From Tridacna crocea (lineage: Eukaryota > Mollusca > Bivalvia > Cardiida > Cardiidae), in the NCBI GenBank assembly GCA_943736015.1, contig OX031072.1:10939501-11003500 (forward strand): a stretch of DNA of 64,000 nt, read 5' to 3'. The notes beneath the pieces were generated by a model that did no database searches, was not told the origin of the DNA, and saw only the letters and a list, made by a program, of their open reading frames with translations. Below are positions 28,205 through 43,300 of the stretch, in pieces (the stretch's first letter is position 1; every line of letters starts with the position of its first letter). The position numbers and the translations under genes were made by a program.

Positions 28205-30542
28205 AGGGGTCAATAAGGATAAACATATACCCCCCCAAATCATCCAATCAAATCTCATCCCTCTGTGAAATTATGCAATCACAGAAGCTTTTAGGAAAGC
28301 AGAATGGGTGCCAACAGCCAATCAGAGAGGCTGTGAGAAATAAAAATGGGCCCGGTATGCCAGTCAGAGAGGCTTTGAGAAATCAAAATGGGCCCAGTCA
28401 GCCAATTAAAAATGGGCCCGGTCTGCCAGTCAGACAGGCTTTGAGAAATCAAAATGGGCCCAGTCAGCCAATCAGAGAGCTTCAAAATCACTTCAAAATG
28501 GCGCCCTTATATATCGACAAAAAACAGTGAACAAAAAACGGCAAAAAAGTGGATTTAAAGTCTTTTTAAAGGCTGCTGTGCAGTCCTTGGCAAACTGCCA
28601 GGTATGCACCATCCACACATGCCAGATTTCACTGAAAAAGGGCCAAAAATTCAAGAAAACAAGCTGGCAGAAGACCTTGTTTTGGTCTTTTCAAGCCCCT
28701 TGCAAGAATTACTTCCCTTAAAGCAAACCCTTGATCCCCCCCTTTACCCTTTAGTTGGATTTTCTGACTCAGGCCACATCAAATTCATATAAGCCAAAAT
28801 GATCAATGTACAGTGTAAAAAAAACAGACAGAAATTAATGTGACAAGTTGCTAAAAAAGAGACTGGAAACTCTTTCTGTAGCAATTGTTTCCTATTGCAT
28901 AAATCAAACAAAGGGAACTGAAATGTAATTTTTTCTAATCGCTTCAAACCACAACAAGAAACCCAGTTACGTTGATTACCATCTCATAAGTGCCAGTTAC
29001 GCACATGCGAAAAGCACAGAAAACAATGTGACGAGTGGCTAAAAAAAGACTGAAAACTCTTTCAGTAGCAAGGAACTGAAGCATAATATTTCTAATATCT
29101 TCAAACCGCAACAAGAAACCCAATTACGTTGACTACCGTTTCGTACGTGCCAGTTACGCACATGCCAGAACACCAGAAAATGATGTGACAAGTGGCTAAA
29201 AAGAGACTTGAAGACTCTTTCAGTAGCAACTGCTTCCTATTGCATAAGTCAAACAAAGAGAACTGAATTTTTTATTTATTTATTTTTTTTTTTCTCCAAA
29301 CTCTTTATATCGTAGGTGACAACAAACCCATTTACATAGTCTACCGTCTCGTAGGTAGCAGTCACGTATCCGCGAAAACATGAAAAATCGACTTACGGGA
29401 CATTTCATAGCAGACGACATCTGTTTCTCAAGTCAACAATGATGTGACAAGTGGCTAAAAAGAGACTTGAAGACTCTTTCAGTAGCAACTGCTTCCTATT
29501 GCATCAGTCAAACAAAGAGAACTGAATTTTTTATTTATTTATTTTTTTTCTCCAAACTATTTATATCGTAGGTGACAACAAACCCATTTACATAGTCTAC
29601 CGTCTCGTAGGTGCCAGTCACGTATCCGCGAAAACATGAAAAATCGACTTACGGGACATTTTATAGCAGACGACATCTGTTTCTCAAGTCAAATATAGGG
29701 AACTAAATTCCTATTTTTTTTACTCCAATCTCTTTATACTGTGACAACAAACCCATTTACGCTGCTACGGTCTCGTAGGTGCCAGTCACATATCCGCAAA
29801 AATATGAAAAATCGACTTACGGGACATTTCATAGCAGACGACATCTGTTTCTCAAGTCAAATATAGGGAACTAAATTTCTATTTTTTTTCCTCCAATCTC
29901 TTTATACTGTGACAACAAACCTATTTACGCTGCTACTGTGTCATAGGTGCCAGTTACGTATCCGCGAAAACATGAAAAAATTGACTTACGGGACATTTCA
30001 TAGCAGACAACACCTGTTTCTCAAGTCAAATATAGTGATTTTTCTTTTTTCGTTTTCTCTCAATAGGGCCATTGATTCGGTTGCGATGACTATTTCACCC
30101 ATATGAGACAGTTATGTGCTGCGCATGAAATCGTAAAATCAACTTAGACACTTTCGGAGGCAACTGATACCTGTTGCACAAATGAAAGAAAGGTAAATCA
30201 AACATTTCCCTGTTTTCATACCAGGGTCGGTTTTGGTGACCGTGCGAGTCAAAAGTCAATGTTATGTTTAACCGCTGCACAAAAAAATAAAATTCAGAAG
30301 CAACCGGTTAATGTTGCAGAAACTTTTTCCAATGAAAAAAAAACCTTGTTTTGGTTTGAAGAATCAAAAAAATAGGCCATAAAGATACAATAAGTTGTTA
30401 GAATAACTAATGATCAAAAATTTCTTTGATAGGGTAGAAAACATTGTGGGAAAAGGAGAAAATGCTGGTAACCTGCATTGTCTCCTTTTCTCAGATTATT
30501 TTCCAAAGCCTTCTCTTTTCGGGGTGTTAAAAAGCGTCATTG
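28198..30542 (+). repeat. Satellite unit 2 (2345 bp)
   Basis: Longest unit. A segment containing gacttgaagactctttcagt through gtttctcaagtcaa occurs twice (near 29204 and 29466), an extra subrepeat copy. It lacks one T in the ttttt run near 28565 that is present in unit 1, which shifts the reading frame of the spacer. Confidence 0.9.
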
Positions 30543-32435
30543 TATGGTAAGGGGTCAATAAGGATAAACATATACCCCCCCAAATCATCCAATCAAATCT
30601 CATCCCTCTGTGAAATTATCCAATCACAGAAGCTTTTAGGAGAGCAGAATGGGTGCCAACAGCCAATCAGAGAGGCTGTGAGAAATTCAAAATGGGCCCG
30701 GTCTGCCACTCAGAGAGGCTTTGAGAAATCAAAATGGGCCCAGTCAGCCAATTAAAAATGGGCCCGGTCTGCCAGTAAGAGAGGCTTTGAGAAATCAAAA
30801 TGGGCCCAGTCAGCCAATCAGAGAGCTTCAAAATCACTTCAAAATGGCGCCCTTATATATCGACAAAATACAATGAACAAAAAACGGCATAAAAGTGGAT
30901 TTAAAGTCTTTTTTAAAGGCTGCTGTGCAGTCCTTGGCAAACTGCCAGGTATGCACCATCCACACATGCCAGATTTCACTGAAAAAGGGCCAAAAATTCA
31001 AGAAAACAAGCTGGCAGAAGACCTTGTTTTGGTCTTTTCAAACCCCTTGCAAGAATTACTTCCCTTAAAGCAAACCCTACATCACCCCCCTTTACCCTTA
31101 AGTTGGATTTTCTGACTCAGGCCACATCAAATTCATATAAGCCAAAATGATCAATGTACAGTGTAAAAAAAACAGACAGAAATTAATGTGACAAGTTGCT
31201 AAAAAAGAGACTGGAAACTCTTTCTGAAGCAATTGTTTCCTATTGCATAATTCAAACAAAGGGAACTGAAATGTAATTTTTTCTAATCCCTTCAAACTAC
31301 GACAAGAAACCCAGTTACGTTGATTACCATCTCATAAGTGCCAGTTACGCACATGCGAAAAGCACAGAAAACAATGTGACAATGGGCTAAAAAAAGACTG
31401 AAAACTCTTTCAGTAGCAAGGAACTGAAGCATAATTTTTCTAATATCTTCAAACCGCAACAAGAAACCCAATTACGTTGACTACTGTTTTGTACGTGCCA
31501 GTTACGCACATGCCAGAACACCAGAAAATGATGTGACAAGTGGCTAAAAAAAGACTTGAAGACTCTTTCAGTAGCAACTGCTTCCTATTGCATAAGTCAA
31601 ACAAAGAGAACTGAATTTTTTATTTATTTTTTTTTTTTCTCCAAACTCTTTATATCGTAGGTGACAACAAACCCATTTACATAGTCTACTGTCTCGTAGG
31701 TGCCAGTCACGTATCCGCGAAAACATGAAAAATCGACTTACGGGACATTTCATAGCACACGACACCTGTTTCTCAAGTCAAATATAGGGAACTAAATTTC
31801 TATTTTTTTTCCTCCAATCTCTTTATACTGTGACAACAAACCCATTTACATTGCTACCGTGTTGTAGGTGCCAGTTACGTATCCGCGAAAACATGAAAAA
31901 ATCGACTTACAGGACATTTCATAGCAGACAACACCTGTTTCTCAAGTCAAATATAGGGGTTTTTCTTTTTTCGTTTTCTCTCAATAGGGCCATTGATTCG
32001 GTTGCGATGACTATCTCACCCATATGAGACGGTTATGTGCTGCGCATGAAATCGTAAAATCGACTTAGACACTTTCGGGAGGCAACTGATACCTGTTGCA
32101 CAAATCAAACAAAGGTAAATCAAACATTTCCCTGTTTTCATACCAGGGTCAGTTTTGGTGACCGTGCGAGTCAAAAGTCAATGTTATGTTTAACCACTGC
32201 ACAAAAAAATAAAATTCAGAAGCAACCGGTTGCTGTTGCAGAAACTTTTCCCGATGAAAAAAAATCTTGTTTTGGTTTGAAGAATTAAAAAAATAGGCCA
32301 TAAAGATACAATAAGATGTTAGAATAACTAATAATCAAAATTTTCTATGGTAGGGTAGAAAACATTGTGGGAAAAGGAGAAAATGCTGGTAACCTGCATT
32401 GTCTCCTTTTCTCAGATTATTAAAAGGCGTCATTG
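30543..32435 (+). repeat. Satellite unit 3 (1893 bp)
   Basis: Standard block order; differs from neighbours by scattered substitutions (for example caaaatacaatgaac at 30865). Confidence 0.9.
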
Positions 32436-34361
32436 TATGGTAAGGGGTCAATAAGGATAAACATATTCCCCCACCCCCAAAATCATCAATCAAATCTCAT
32501 CCCTCTGTGAAATTATCCAGTCAGAGAAGCTTTTAGGAAAGCAGAATGGGTGCCAACAGCCAATCAGAGAGGCTGTGAGAAATTCAAAATGTGCCCGGTC
32601 TGCTAGTCAGAGAGGCTTTGAGAAATCAAAATGGGCCAAGTCAGCCAATTCAAAATGGGCCCGGTCTGCCAGTAAGAGAGGCTTTGAGAAATCAAAACGG
32701 GCCCAGTCAGCCAATCAGAGAGCTTCAAAATCACTTCAAAATGGCGCCCTTATATATCGACAAAAAACAGTGAACAAAAAACGGCATAAAAGTGGATTTA
32801 AAGTCTTTTTTAAAGGCTGCTGTGCAGTCCTTGGAAAACTGCCAGGTAAGCACCATCCACACATGCCAGATTTCACTGAAAAAGGGCCAAAAATTCAAGA
32901 AAACAAGCTGGCAGAAGACCTTGTTTTGGTCTTTTCAAGCCCCTTGCTAGAATTACTTCCCTTAAAGCAAACCCTTGATCCCCAACACTTTACCCTTTAA
33001 TTGGATTTTCTGACTCAGGCCACATCAAATTCATATAAGCCAAAATGATCAATGTACAGTGTAAAAAAAACAGACAGAAATTAATGTGACAAGTTGCTAA
33101 AAAAGAGACTGGAAACTCTTTCTGTAGCAATTGTTTCCTATTGCATAAATCAGACAAAGGGAACTGAAATGTAATTTTTTCTAATTGCTTCAAACCACGA
33201 CAAGAAACCCAGTTACATTGATTACCATCTCATAAGTGCCCGTTACGCTCATGCGAAAAGCACAGAAAACAATGTGACAAGTGCCTAAAAAAAAGACTGA
33301 AAACTCTTTCAGTAGCAAGGAACTGAAGCATAATTTTTCTAATATCTTCAAACTGCACCAACAAACCCAATTACGTTGACTACAGTTTCGTATGTGCCAG
33401 TTACGCACATGCCAGAACACTAGAAAATGATTTGACAAGTGGCTAAAAAAAGACTTGAAGACTCTTTCATTAGCAACTGCTTCCTATTGCATAAGTCAAA
33501 CAAAGAGAACTGAATTTTTTATTTATTTATTTTTTTCTCCAAACTCTTTATATTGTAGGTGACAACAAACCCCTTTACATAGTCTACCGTCTCGTAGGTG
33601 CCAGTTACGTATCTGCGAAAACATGAAAAATCGACTTACGGGACATTTCATAGCAGATGACACCTGTTTCTCAAGTCAAATATAGGGAACTAAATTTCTA
33701 TTTTGTTTCCTCCAATCTCTTTATACTGTGACAACAAACCCATTTACGCTGCTACCGTTTCGTAGGTGCCAGTTACGTATCCGCGAAAACATGAAAAAAT
33801 CGACTTACGGGACATTTCACAGCAGACAACACCTGTTTCTCAAGTCAAATATAGGGTTTTTTTCTTTTTTCGTTTTCTCTCAATTGGGCCATTGATTCAG
33901 TTGCGATGACTATCTCACCCATATGAGATGGTTACGTGCTGCGCATGAAATCGTAAAATCAACTTAGACACTTTCGGAGGCAACTGATACCTGTTGCACA
34001 AATGAAAGAAAGGTAAATCAAACATTTCCCTGTTTTCATACCAGGGTCAGTTTTAGTGACCGCGCAAGTCAAAAGTCAATGTTATGTTTAACCGCTGCAC
34101 AAAAACATAAAATTCAGAAGCAACCGGTTGATGTTGCAGAAACTTTTTCCGATAAAAAAAAATCTTGTTTTGGTTTGAAGAATTAAAAAAATAGGCCATA
34201 AAGATACAATAAGATGATAGAATGACTAATAATCAAAATTTTCTTTGATAGGGTAGAAAACATTGTGGGAAAAGGAGAAAATGCTGGTAACCTGCATTGT
34301 CTCCTTTTCTCAGATTATTTTCCAAAGACTTCTCTCTTCGGGGTGTTAAAAGGCGTCATTG
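32436..34361 (+). repeat. Satellite unit 4 (1926 bp)
   Basis: The A-half at its left border lacks about 30 bases (ttttccaaagccttctcttttcg) found in other units. Confidence 0.9.
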
Positions 34362-36282
34362 TATGGTAAGGGGTCAATAAGGATAAACATATACCCCCCC
34401 AAATCATCCAATCAAATCTCATCCCTCTGTGAAATTATCCAATCACAGAAGCTTTTAGGAGAGCAGAATGGGTGCCAACAGCCAATCAGAGAGGCTGTGA
34501 GAAATTCAAAATGGGCCCGGACTGCCAGTCAGAGAGGCTTTGAGAAATCAAAATGGGCCCAGTCAGCCAATTAAAAATGGGCCTGGTCTGCCAGTCAGAG
34601 AGGTTTTGAGAAATCAAAATGGGCCTAGTCCGCCAATCAGAGAGCTTCAAAATCACTTCAAAATGGCGCCCTTTAATATCGACAAAGAACAGTGAACAAA
34701 AAACGGCATAAAAGTGGATTTAAAGTCTTTTTTAAAGGCTGCTGTGCAGTCCTTGGCAAACTGCCAGGTATGCACCATCCACACATGCCAGATTTCACTG
34801 AAAAAGGGCCAAAAATTCAAGAAAACAAGGTGGCAGAAGACCTTGTTTTGGTCTTTTCAAGCCCCTTGCTAGAATTACTTCCCTTAAAGCAAACCCTTGA
34901 TCCCCAACACTTTACCCTTTAATTGGATTTTCTGACTCAGGCCACATCAAATTCATATAAGCCAAAATGATCAGTGTACAGTGTAAAAAAAAAACAGACA
35001 GAAATTAATGTGACAAGTTGCTAAAACAGAGACTGGAAACTCTTTCTGTAGCAATTGTTTCCTATTGCATAAATCAAACAAAGGGAACTGAAATGTAATT
35101 TTTTCTTATCGCTTCAAACCATGACAAGAAACCCAGTTACGTTGATTACCATCTCATAAGTTCCAGTTACGCACATGCGAAAAGCACAGAAAACAATGTG
35201 ACAATGGGCTAAAAAAAGACTGAAAACTCTTTCAGTAGCAAGGAACTGAAGCATAATTTTTCTAATATCTTCAAACCGCAACAAGAAACCCAATTAAGTT
35301 GACTACCGTTTCGTACGTGCCAGTTACGCACATGCCAGAACACCAGAAAATGATGTGACAAGTGGCTAAAAAAAAACTTGAAGACTCTTTCAGTAGCAAC
35401 TGTTTCCTATTGCATAAGTCACACAAAGAGAACTGAATTTTTTATTTATCTGTTTTTTTTTTTCTCCAAACTCTTTATATCGTAGGTGACAACAAACCCA
35501 TTTACATAGTCTACCGTCTCGTAGGTGCCAGTCACGTATCCGCGAAAACATGAAAAATCGACTTACGGGACATTTCATAGCAGACGACACCTGTTTCTCA
35601 AGTCAAATATAGGGAACTAAATTTCTATTTTTTTTCCCTCCAATCTCTTTATACTGTGACAACAAACTCACTTACGCTGCTACAGTGTCGTACGTGACAG
35701 TTAAGTATCCGCGAAAACATGAAAAAATCGACTTACGGGACATTTCATAGCAGACAACACCTGTTTCTCACTTCAAATGTAGGGGTTTTTCTTTTTTGGT
35801 TTTCTCTCAATAGGGCCATTGATTCGGTTGCGATGACTATCTCACCCATATGAGACGGTTACGTGCTGTGCATGAAATCGTAAAATCAACTTAGACACTT
35901 TTGGAGGCAACTGATACCTGTTGCACAAATCAAAGAAAGGTAAATCAAACATTTCCCTGTTTTCATACCAGGGTCAGTTTTGGTGACCGTGCCAGTCAAT
36001 GTTATGTTTAACCGCTGCACAAAAAAATAAAATTCAGAAGCAACCGGTTGCTGTTGCAGAAACGTTTTCCGATGAAAAAAAAATCTTGTTTTGGTTTGAA
36101 GAATTAAAAAAATAGGCCATAAAGATACAATAAGATGTTAGAATAACTAATAATCAAAATTTTCTTTGATAGGGTAGAAAACATTGTGGGAAAAGGAGAA
36201 AATGCTGGTAACCTGCATTGTCTCCTTTTCTCAGATTATTTTCCAAAGCCTTCTCTTTTCGGGGTGTTAAAAGGCGTCATTG
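34362..36282 (+). repeat. Satellite unit 5 (1921 bp)
   Basis: Close to unit 6 over the subrepeats, for example both have caattaagttgactaccg where others have caattacgttgact, so units 5 and 6 share a recent ancestor. Confidence 0.9.
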
Positions 36283-38203
36283 TATGGTAAGGGGTCAATA
36301 GGGATAAACATATACCCCCCAAATCATCCAATCAAATCTCATCCCTCTGTGAAATTATCCAATCACAGAAGCTTTTAGGAAAGTAGAATGGGTGCCAACA
36401 GCCAATCAGAGAGGCTGTGAAAAATTCAAAATGGGCCCGGTCTGCCAGTCAGAGAGGCTTTGAGAAATCAAAATGGGCCAAGTCAGCCAATTCAAAATGG
36501 GCCCGGTCTGCCAGTCAGAGAGGCTTTGAGAAATCAAAATGGGCCCAGTCAGCCAATCAGAGAGCTTCAAAATCACTTCAAAATGGCGCCCTTATATATC
36601 GACAAAAAACAGTGAACAAAAAACGGCATAAAAGGGATTTAAAGTCTTTTTTAAAGGCTGCTGTGCAGTCCTTGGCAAAGTGCCAGTTATGCACCATCCA
36701 CACATGCCAGATTTCACTGAAAAAGGGCCAGAAATTCAAGAAAACAAGGTGGCAGAAGACCTTGTTTTCGTTTTTTCAAGCCCCTTGCAAGAATTACTTC
36801 CCTTAAAGCAAACCCTTGATCCCCCCCTTTACCCTTTAATTGGATTTTCTGACTCAGGCCACATCAAATTCATATAAGCCAAAATGATCAATGTACAGAG
36901 TAAAAAAAACAGACAGAAATTAATGTGACAAGTTGCTAAAACAGAGACTGGAAACTCTTTCTGTAACAATTGTTTCCTATTGCATAAATCAAACAAAAGG
37001 AACTGAAAAATAATTTTTTCTAAACGCTTCAAACCACGACAAGAAACCCAGTTACGTTGATTACCATCTCATAAGTTCCAGTTACGCACATGCGAAAAGC
37101 TCATTAACAATGTGACAAGTGGCTAAAAAAAGACTGAAAACTCTTTCAGTAGCAAGGAACTGAAGCATAATTTTTCTAATATCTTCAAACCGCAACAAGA
37201 AACCCAATTAAGTTGACTACCGTTTCGTACGTGCCAGTTACGCACATGCCAGAACACCAGAAAATGATGTGACAAGTGGCTAAAAAAAAACTTGAAGACT
37301 CTTTCAGTAGCAACTGTTTCCTATTGCATAAGTCACACAAAGAGAACTGAATTTTTTATTTTTTATTTTTTTTTTTCTCCAAACTCTTTATATCGTAGGT
37401 GACAACAAACCCATTTACATAGTCTACCGTCTCGTAGGTGCCAGTTATGTATCCGCAAAAACATGAAAAATCGACTTACGGGCATTTCATAGCACACGAC
37501 ACCTGTTTCTCAAGTCAAATATAGGGAACTAGATTTCTATTTTTTTTCCTCCAATCTCTTTATACTGTGACAAGAAACCCATTTATGCTGCTACCGTGTC
37601 GTAGGTGCCAGTTACGTATCCGCGAAAATATGAAAAAATCGATTTTACGGGACATTTCATAGCAGACAACACCTGTTTCTCAAGTCAAATATAGGGTTTT
37701 TTCTTTTTTCGTTTTTTCTCAATAGGGCCATTGATTCGGTTGCGATGACTCTCTCACCCATATGAGACGGTTATGTGCTGCGCATGAAATCGTAAAATCA
37801 ACTTAGACACTTTCGGAGGCAACTGATACCTGTTGCACAATTCAAAGAAAGGTAAATCAAAAATTTCCCTGTTTTCATACCAGGGTCAGTTTTGGTGACT
37901 GTGCGAGTCAAAAGTCAATGTTATGTTTAACCGCTGCACAAAAACATAAAATTCAGAAGCAACTGGTTGCTGTTGCAGAAACTTTTTCCGATGAAAAAAA
38001 AAAATCTTGTTTTGGTTTGAAGAATTAAAAAAATAGGCCATAAAGATACAATAAGATGTTAGAATAACTAATAATCAAAATTTTCTTTGATAGGGTAGAA
38101 AACATTGTGGGAAAAGGAGAAAATGCTGGTAACCTGCATTGTCTCCTTTTCTCAGATTATTTTCCAAAGACTTCTCTTTTCGGGGTGTTAAAAGGCGTCA
38201 TTG
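36283..38203 (+). repeat. Satellite unit 6 (1921 bp)
   Basis: Standard order. Shares diagnostic variants with unit 5. Confidence 0.9.
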
Positions 38204-40337
38204 TATGGTAAGGGGTCAATAAGGATAAACATATACCCCCTCCAAATCATCCAATCAAATCTCATCCCCCTGTGAATTTATCCAATCACAGAAGCTTTTA
38301 GGAAAGCAGAATGGGTGCCAACAGCCAATCAGAGAGGCTGTGAGAAATTCAAGATGGGCCCGGTCTGCCAGTCAGAGAGGCTTTGAGAAATCAAAATGGG
38401 CCCAGTCAGCCAATTCAAAATGGGCCCGGTCTGCCACTCAGAGAGGCTTTGAGAAATCAAAATGGGCCCAGTCAGCCAATCAGAGAGCTTCAAAATCTAT
38501 TCAAAATGGCGCCCTAATATATCGATAGAAAACAGTGAACAAAAAAACGGCATAAAAGTGGATTTAAAGTCTTCTTTGAAGGCTTTTGTGCAGTCCTTGG
38601 CAAACTGCCAGGCATGCACCATCCACACATGCCAGATTTCACTGAAAAAGGGCCAAAATTTAAGAAAAAAGTGTGGTAGAAGATCTTGTTTTGGTCTTTT
38701 CAAGCCCCTTGCAAGAGTTACTTTCGTTAAGGTAAACCCTTGATACCCATCTTTACCCCTTAATTGGATTTTCTGACTTAGGCAACATTAAATTCTGCAC
38801 ATTGAATAAGCCAATATGATCAATGTACAGATAAAAAAATAATGTGACAAGTGCCTCTTTCAGTAGCAACTGCTTCCTATTGCACAAGTCAAACAAAGAA
38901 CACTAAATTTCTATTATAATTATTTTATTTTTCTCCAGTCTCTCTCTACCATGACAACAAACCCATTTACGTTGACTACCGTCTCATAGGTGCCAGTTAC
39001 ATATTTGCGAAATTTACATGAAAAATCGACTTACGGAACATTTCAAAGCAGACGCCACCTTTTTCTTAAGTCAAATATAGGGAACTAAATTTCTAATATA
39101 TAAATATATATTTTTTTTCTCCTATCTCTTTATACCATGAAAACAAACCCATTTACATTGACTACCATCTCGTAGCTGCCAGTTACGTATCCACGAAAAC
39201 ATGAAAAATCCCCTCAGGTAACATAAAGCCTGTTCCTTAAGTCAATTATAGGGATTTTTCTTTTTCGTTTTCTCACACTAGGGTCATTGATTTGGTTACG
39301 ATGACTATCTCTCCCATACGTGACAGTTACGTGCTGCACATGAAATCGTAAAATCAACTTAGACGCTTTCGGAGGCAACCGATACCTGTTGCACAAATCA
39401 AAGAAAGGTAAACCAAATGTTTTCCAGTATTCTTATCGGAGTCAAGGCCAGAAAATAATGTGACAAGTGCCTCTTTCAGTAGCAACTGCTTCCTGTTGCA
39501 CAAGTCAAACAAAGATTTCAACAAACAAAAATTTCTATCTTATTTTATTTTTCTCCAGTCTCTCTATACCCTGACAACAAACCCATTTACGTTGACCACC
39601 GTCTCATAGGTGCCAGTTACGTATCTGCGAAAACGTTAAAAATCGACTTACAGAAAATTTCATAGCAGACAACACCTGTTTCTTAAGTCAAATATAGGGA
39701 ACTAAATTTCTAATTTCTAATTACCGTGACAACACCAATTTACGTTGACTACTGTTTGGTACATGGCAGTTAAGTATCTACGTAAACGTGAAAAATCCAC
39801 TCACGGAACATTTCGTAGCAGACGATGCCTGTTCCTTAAGTCAATTATAGGGATTTTTCTTTTTTGTTTTCTCACACTAAGGCCATTGATTTGGTTACGA
39901 TGACTATCTCATCCATACGTGATGTTTACGTGCTACACATAAAATAGTAAAATCAACTTAGACGCTTTTGGTGGCAACTGATACCTGTCGCACAAAACAA
40001 AGAAAGGTACACTGCATGTTTTCCAGATTTCTTACCAAGGTCAATTTCGGTGACCGTTCGAGTCAAAATTCAATGTTTTGTTTAACCGCTGCGCAAAAAT
40101 ATAAAATTCAGAAGCAACCGGTTACTGTTGCAGAAACTTTTTCCAATAAAAAAATCTTGTTCTTGTTAGAAGAATTTGTAAATAGGCCATAAAGATACCA
40201 TGAGATGTAAAAGTAACTAATAATAAAATTTGTCTTTGATAGGGTAGAAAACATTGTGGGAAAAGTGGAAAATAATGGTAACCTGCATTGTCTGCTTTTC
40301 TCGGATTTTTTCAAAAGCTTTCTCTTTTAGGAATGTT
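38204..40337 (+). repeat. Satellite unit 7, diverged
   Basis: The promoter-like block is still close to units 1-6. The subrepeats after 38800 are clearly older, with new length variants, marking the edge of the homogenised zone. Confidence 0.85.
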
Positions 40338-43300
40338 AAAAGGCTAATAAGGATAAACAGATACCCCCTCCCAATTAGCCAATTAAATCTCATTCCTCTG
40401 TGAAATTATCCAATCACAGAAGCTTTAAGGAAATCAGAATGGGTACCAATCAGCCAATCAGAAAGTCTTTGAGAAATTCAAATTATGGCAACCAGACAGA
40501 GGCTTTGAGAATTTTAAATTGGGCTCAACCAGCCAATCAGAGAATTTCAAGATTACTTCAAAGTGGCGCCCCAATATATCGATAGAAAACAATGAACAAA
40601 AAACGGCATAAAAGTGGATTTAAAGTCTTCTTTAAAGGCTGCTGTGCAGTCCTAACTGCCCGGCATATACTATCCACACATGCCAGATTTCACTGAAAAA
40701 GGGACACAATTTAAGCAAACATAGTTTCAGAAGACCTTGTTTTGGTCTTTTCAAGCACCTTGCAAGAGTTACTTCCCTTAAAGTAAACCCTTTGATGCCC
40801 CCTTTGCCCCTTAATTAAATTTTCTGATTTTTGCTGATACGTAACTAGCACCCATGAGGCGGTAGTCAAATAAATGGGTTTGTCGTGTGGTTTGAAGAGA
40901 TTAGAAAAATCATAGGCAATTGCTACTGAAAGAGTTCTCATTCTTTTTTTAGCCACTTGTCACATTATAACTTTCTGGGCTTTTTGTGTGCGTGTAACTG
41001 GCACATATGAGGCAGTAGTCAACGTAACTGGGTTTTTTGTTGCGTTTTGAAGAGATTAGAAAAATCACATTTCCGTTCCCTTTGTTTGATTTATGCAATA
41101 GGAAGGTATCGCTACTGAAAGAGTTTTCAGTGTTTTGTTAGTCACTTATCACATTAATTTCTTTTTGTTTTTCTTTACACTGTAATTGATCATTTTGGTT
41201 TATGCAATGTGCAGATGTAAGAATAATTAATAATCAAATATTTCTTTGATAGGGTAGAAAACATTGTGGGAAAAGGAGAAAACGCTGGTAATGTGCATAG
41301 TCCCCTTTTCTCAGAGTATTTTCAAAAGCTTTCTCTTTCAAGGGTGTTAAAAGGCGTCATTGTGTGGTAAAAGGTTAATAAGGATAAACAGATACCCCCT
41401 CCCAATTAGTCAATCAAATCCAATCCCTCTGTGAAATTATCCAATGACAGAAGCTGTAAGGAATCCGAATGGGTACCAATCAGCCAATCAGAGAGGCTTT
41501 GAGAATTTAAAATTGGGCCCAACCAGCCAATCAGTTAGCTTCAAAATCTTTTCAAAACAGCGCCCAAATATATTGATAGAAAACAGTGAACAAAAACTGG
41601 ATTTAAAGTCTTCTTTAAAGGCTGCTTTGCAGTCCTTGGTAAAATGCCAGGCATGCACCATTCACACATGCCAGCACTGAAAAAGGGCCAAAATTTAAGA
41701 CAACAGGGTGGCAGAAGATCTTACTGTGGTCTTTGCAAGCCCCTTGCAAGAGTTACTTCCCTAAAAGTAAATCCTCGATGCCCCGTTTACCCTTTCATTG
41801 GTTTTCTGACTCAGGCAATATTAAATTCTACACATTGAATAAGCGAAAAACAGAACAAAGAGAAAAATAATGTGACAAGTTATTAAAAAAAAAACTGAAA
41901 ACCCTTTTAGTAGCAATTGCTTCCTATTGGATAAATCAAACAAAGGGAACAAGAAACCCAGTTACGTTGACTACCGTTTCATATATGCCAGTTAGGCGTT
42001 TGCGAAAAGCCCAGAAAATAATAATGTGATACCGTTATCTGGCTAAAAAAAGACTGAAAACCCTTAGAAGCAATTGCTTACAATTTTTTCTAATCCTTTC
42101 AAACAGCAATAAGAAACCCAGTTACATGGACTACCGTTTTGTACGTGCCAGTCATGCACATGCGAAAACCCCAGAAAATAATGTGACAAGTGGCTCTTTC
42201 AGTAGCAACTATCTCCTGTTGCATAAGTCAAACAAAGAGAACTAAGTTTCTGATATATATTTTTTTCTCCAATCTCTTTTTTACCGTGACCACAAGCCCA
42301 ATTACTTTGACTACCATCATATTTGTGCTAGTTACGTATCCGCAAAATCATGAAAAATTGACTCGCGGAACATTTCGTAGCAGACGACTCCTGTTGCTTA
42401 AGTCAATTATAGGGATTTTTCTTTTCCATTTTCACTCGCTAGGGCCATTGATTATGTTACGATGACTATCTCACCCATACAGTTACGTGCTGCACATAAA
42501 ATCATAACATCAACTTAGACACTTTTGGAGGCAACTTATACTTGTTGCACAAACCAAATAAAGGTAAACCGAATGTTTCCCTGATTTCTTACCAGGATCA
42601 ATTTTGGTGACCAAGTGAGTCAAAAGTCAATATTATGTTTAACCCCTGCGCAGAAATATAAAATTCAGAAGCAACTGGTTGCTGTTACAGAAACTTTTTT
42701 CAATAAAAAAAAACTTATGTTTGTTTGAAGAATTAAAAAGTAGGCCATAAAGATACAATAAGATGAAAAATAACTAATGATCAAATTTCTCTTTCATAGG
42801 GTAGAAAACATTGTAGGAAAAGGAGAATATGCTAGTATCCTGCATTGTCTGCTTTTCTCAGATTTTTTTCTAAAGCTTTCTCTTTTAGGGGTGTTACAAG
42901 GCATCATTGTGCGGTAAAGGATTAGTAAAAAAAAACAGATATCCCCCCTCCCTATCACCGAGTCAAATTTCATCCCTCTGTGAAATTATCGAATCACAGA
43001 AGCTTAAAGAAAATCAGAATGGGTACCAATCAGCCAATCAGAAAGGCTTTGAGAAATTCAAATTGGGCCCAATCAGCCAATCAGAGAGCTTCAAAATCAC
43101 TTCAAAATGGCGCCCTTATATATCGATAGAAAACAGTGACAAACACGACATAAAAGTGGATTAAAAATCTGCTTTAAAGGCTGCTGTGCAGTCTTTGGTA
43201 AACTGCCAGGCATGCACCATCCACACATGCCAGATTGCACGAAAAAAAAGCCAAAATTAAGAAAACAGGGTTGCAAAATCCTTGTTTTGGTCTTTTCAAG

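Noticed and set aside
28291..28491. Repetitive - strand frame with G-P-I-L-I-S-Q-S-L-S-D-W units
   Set aside because: It is a by-product of the 65-bp minirepeats, whose sub-units happen to avoid stops. Indels between units break it.
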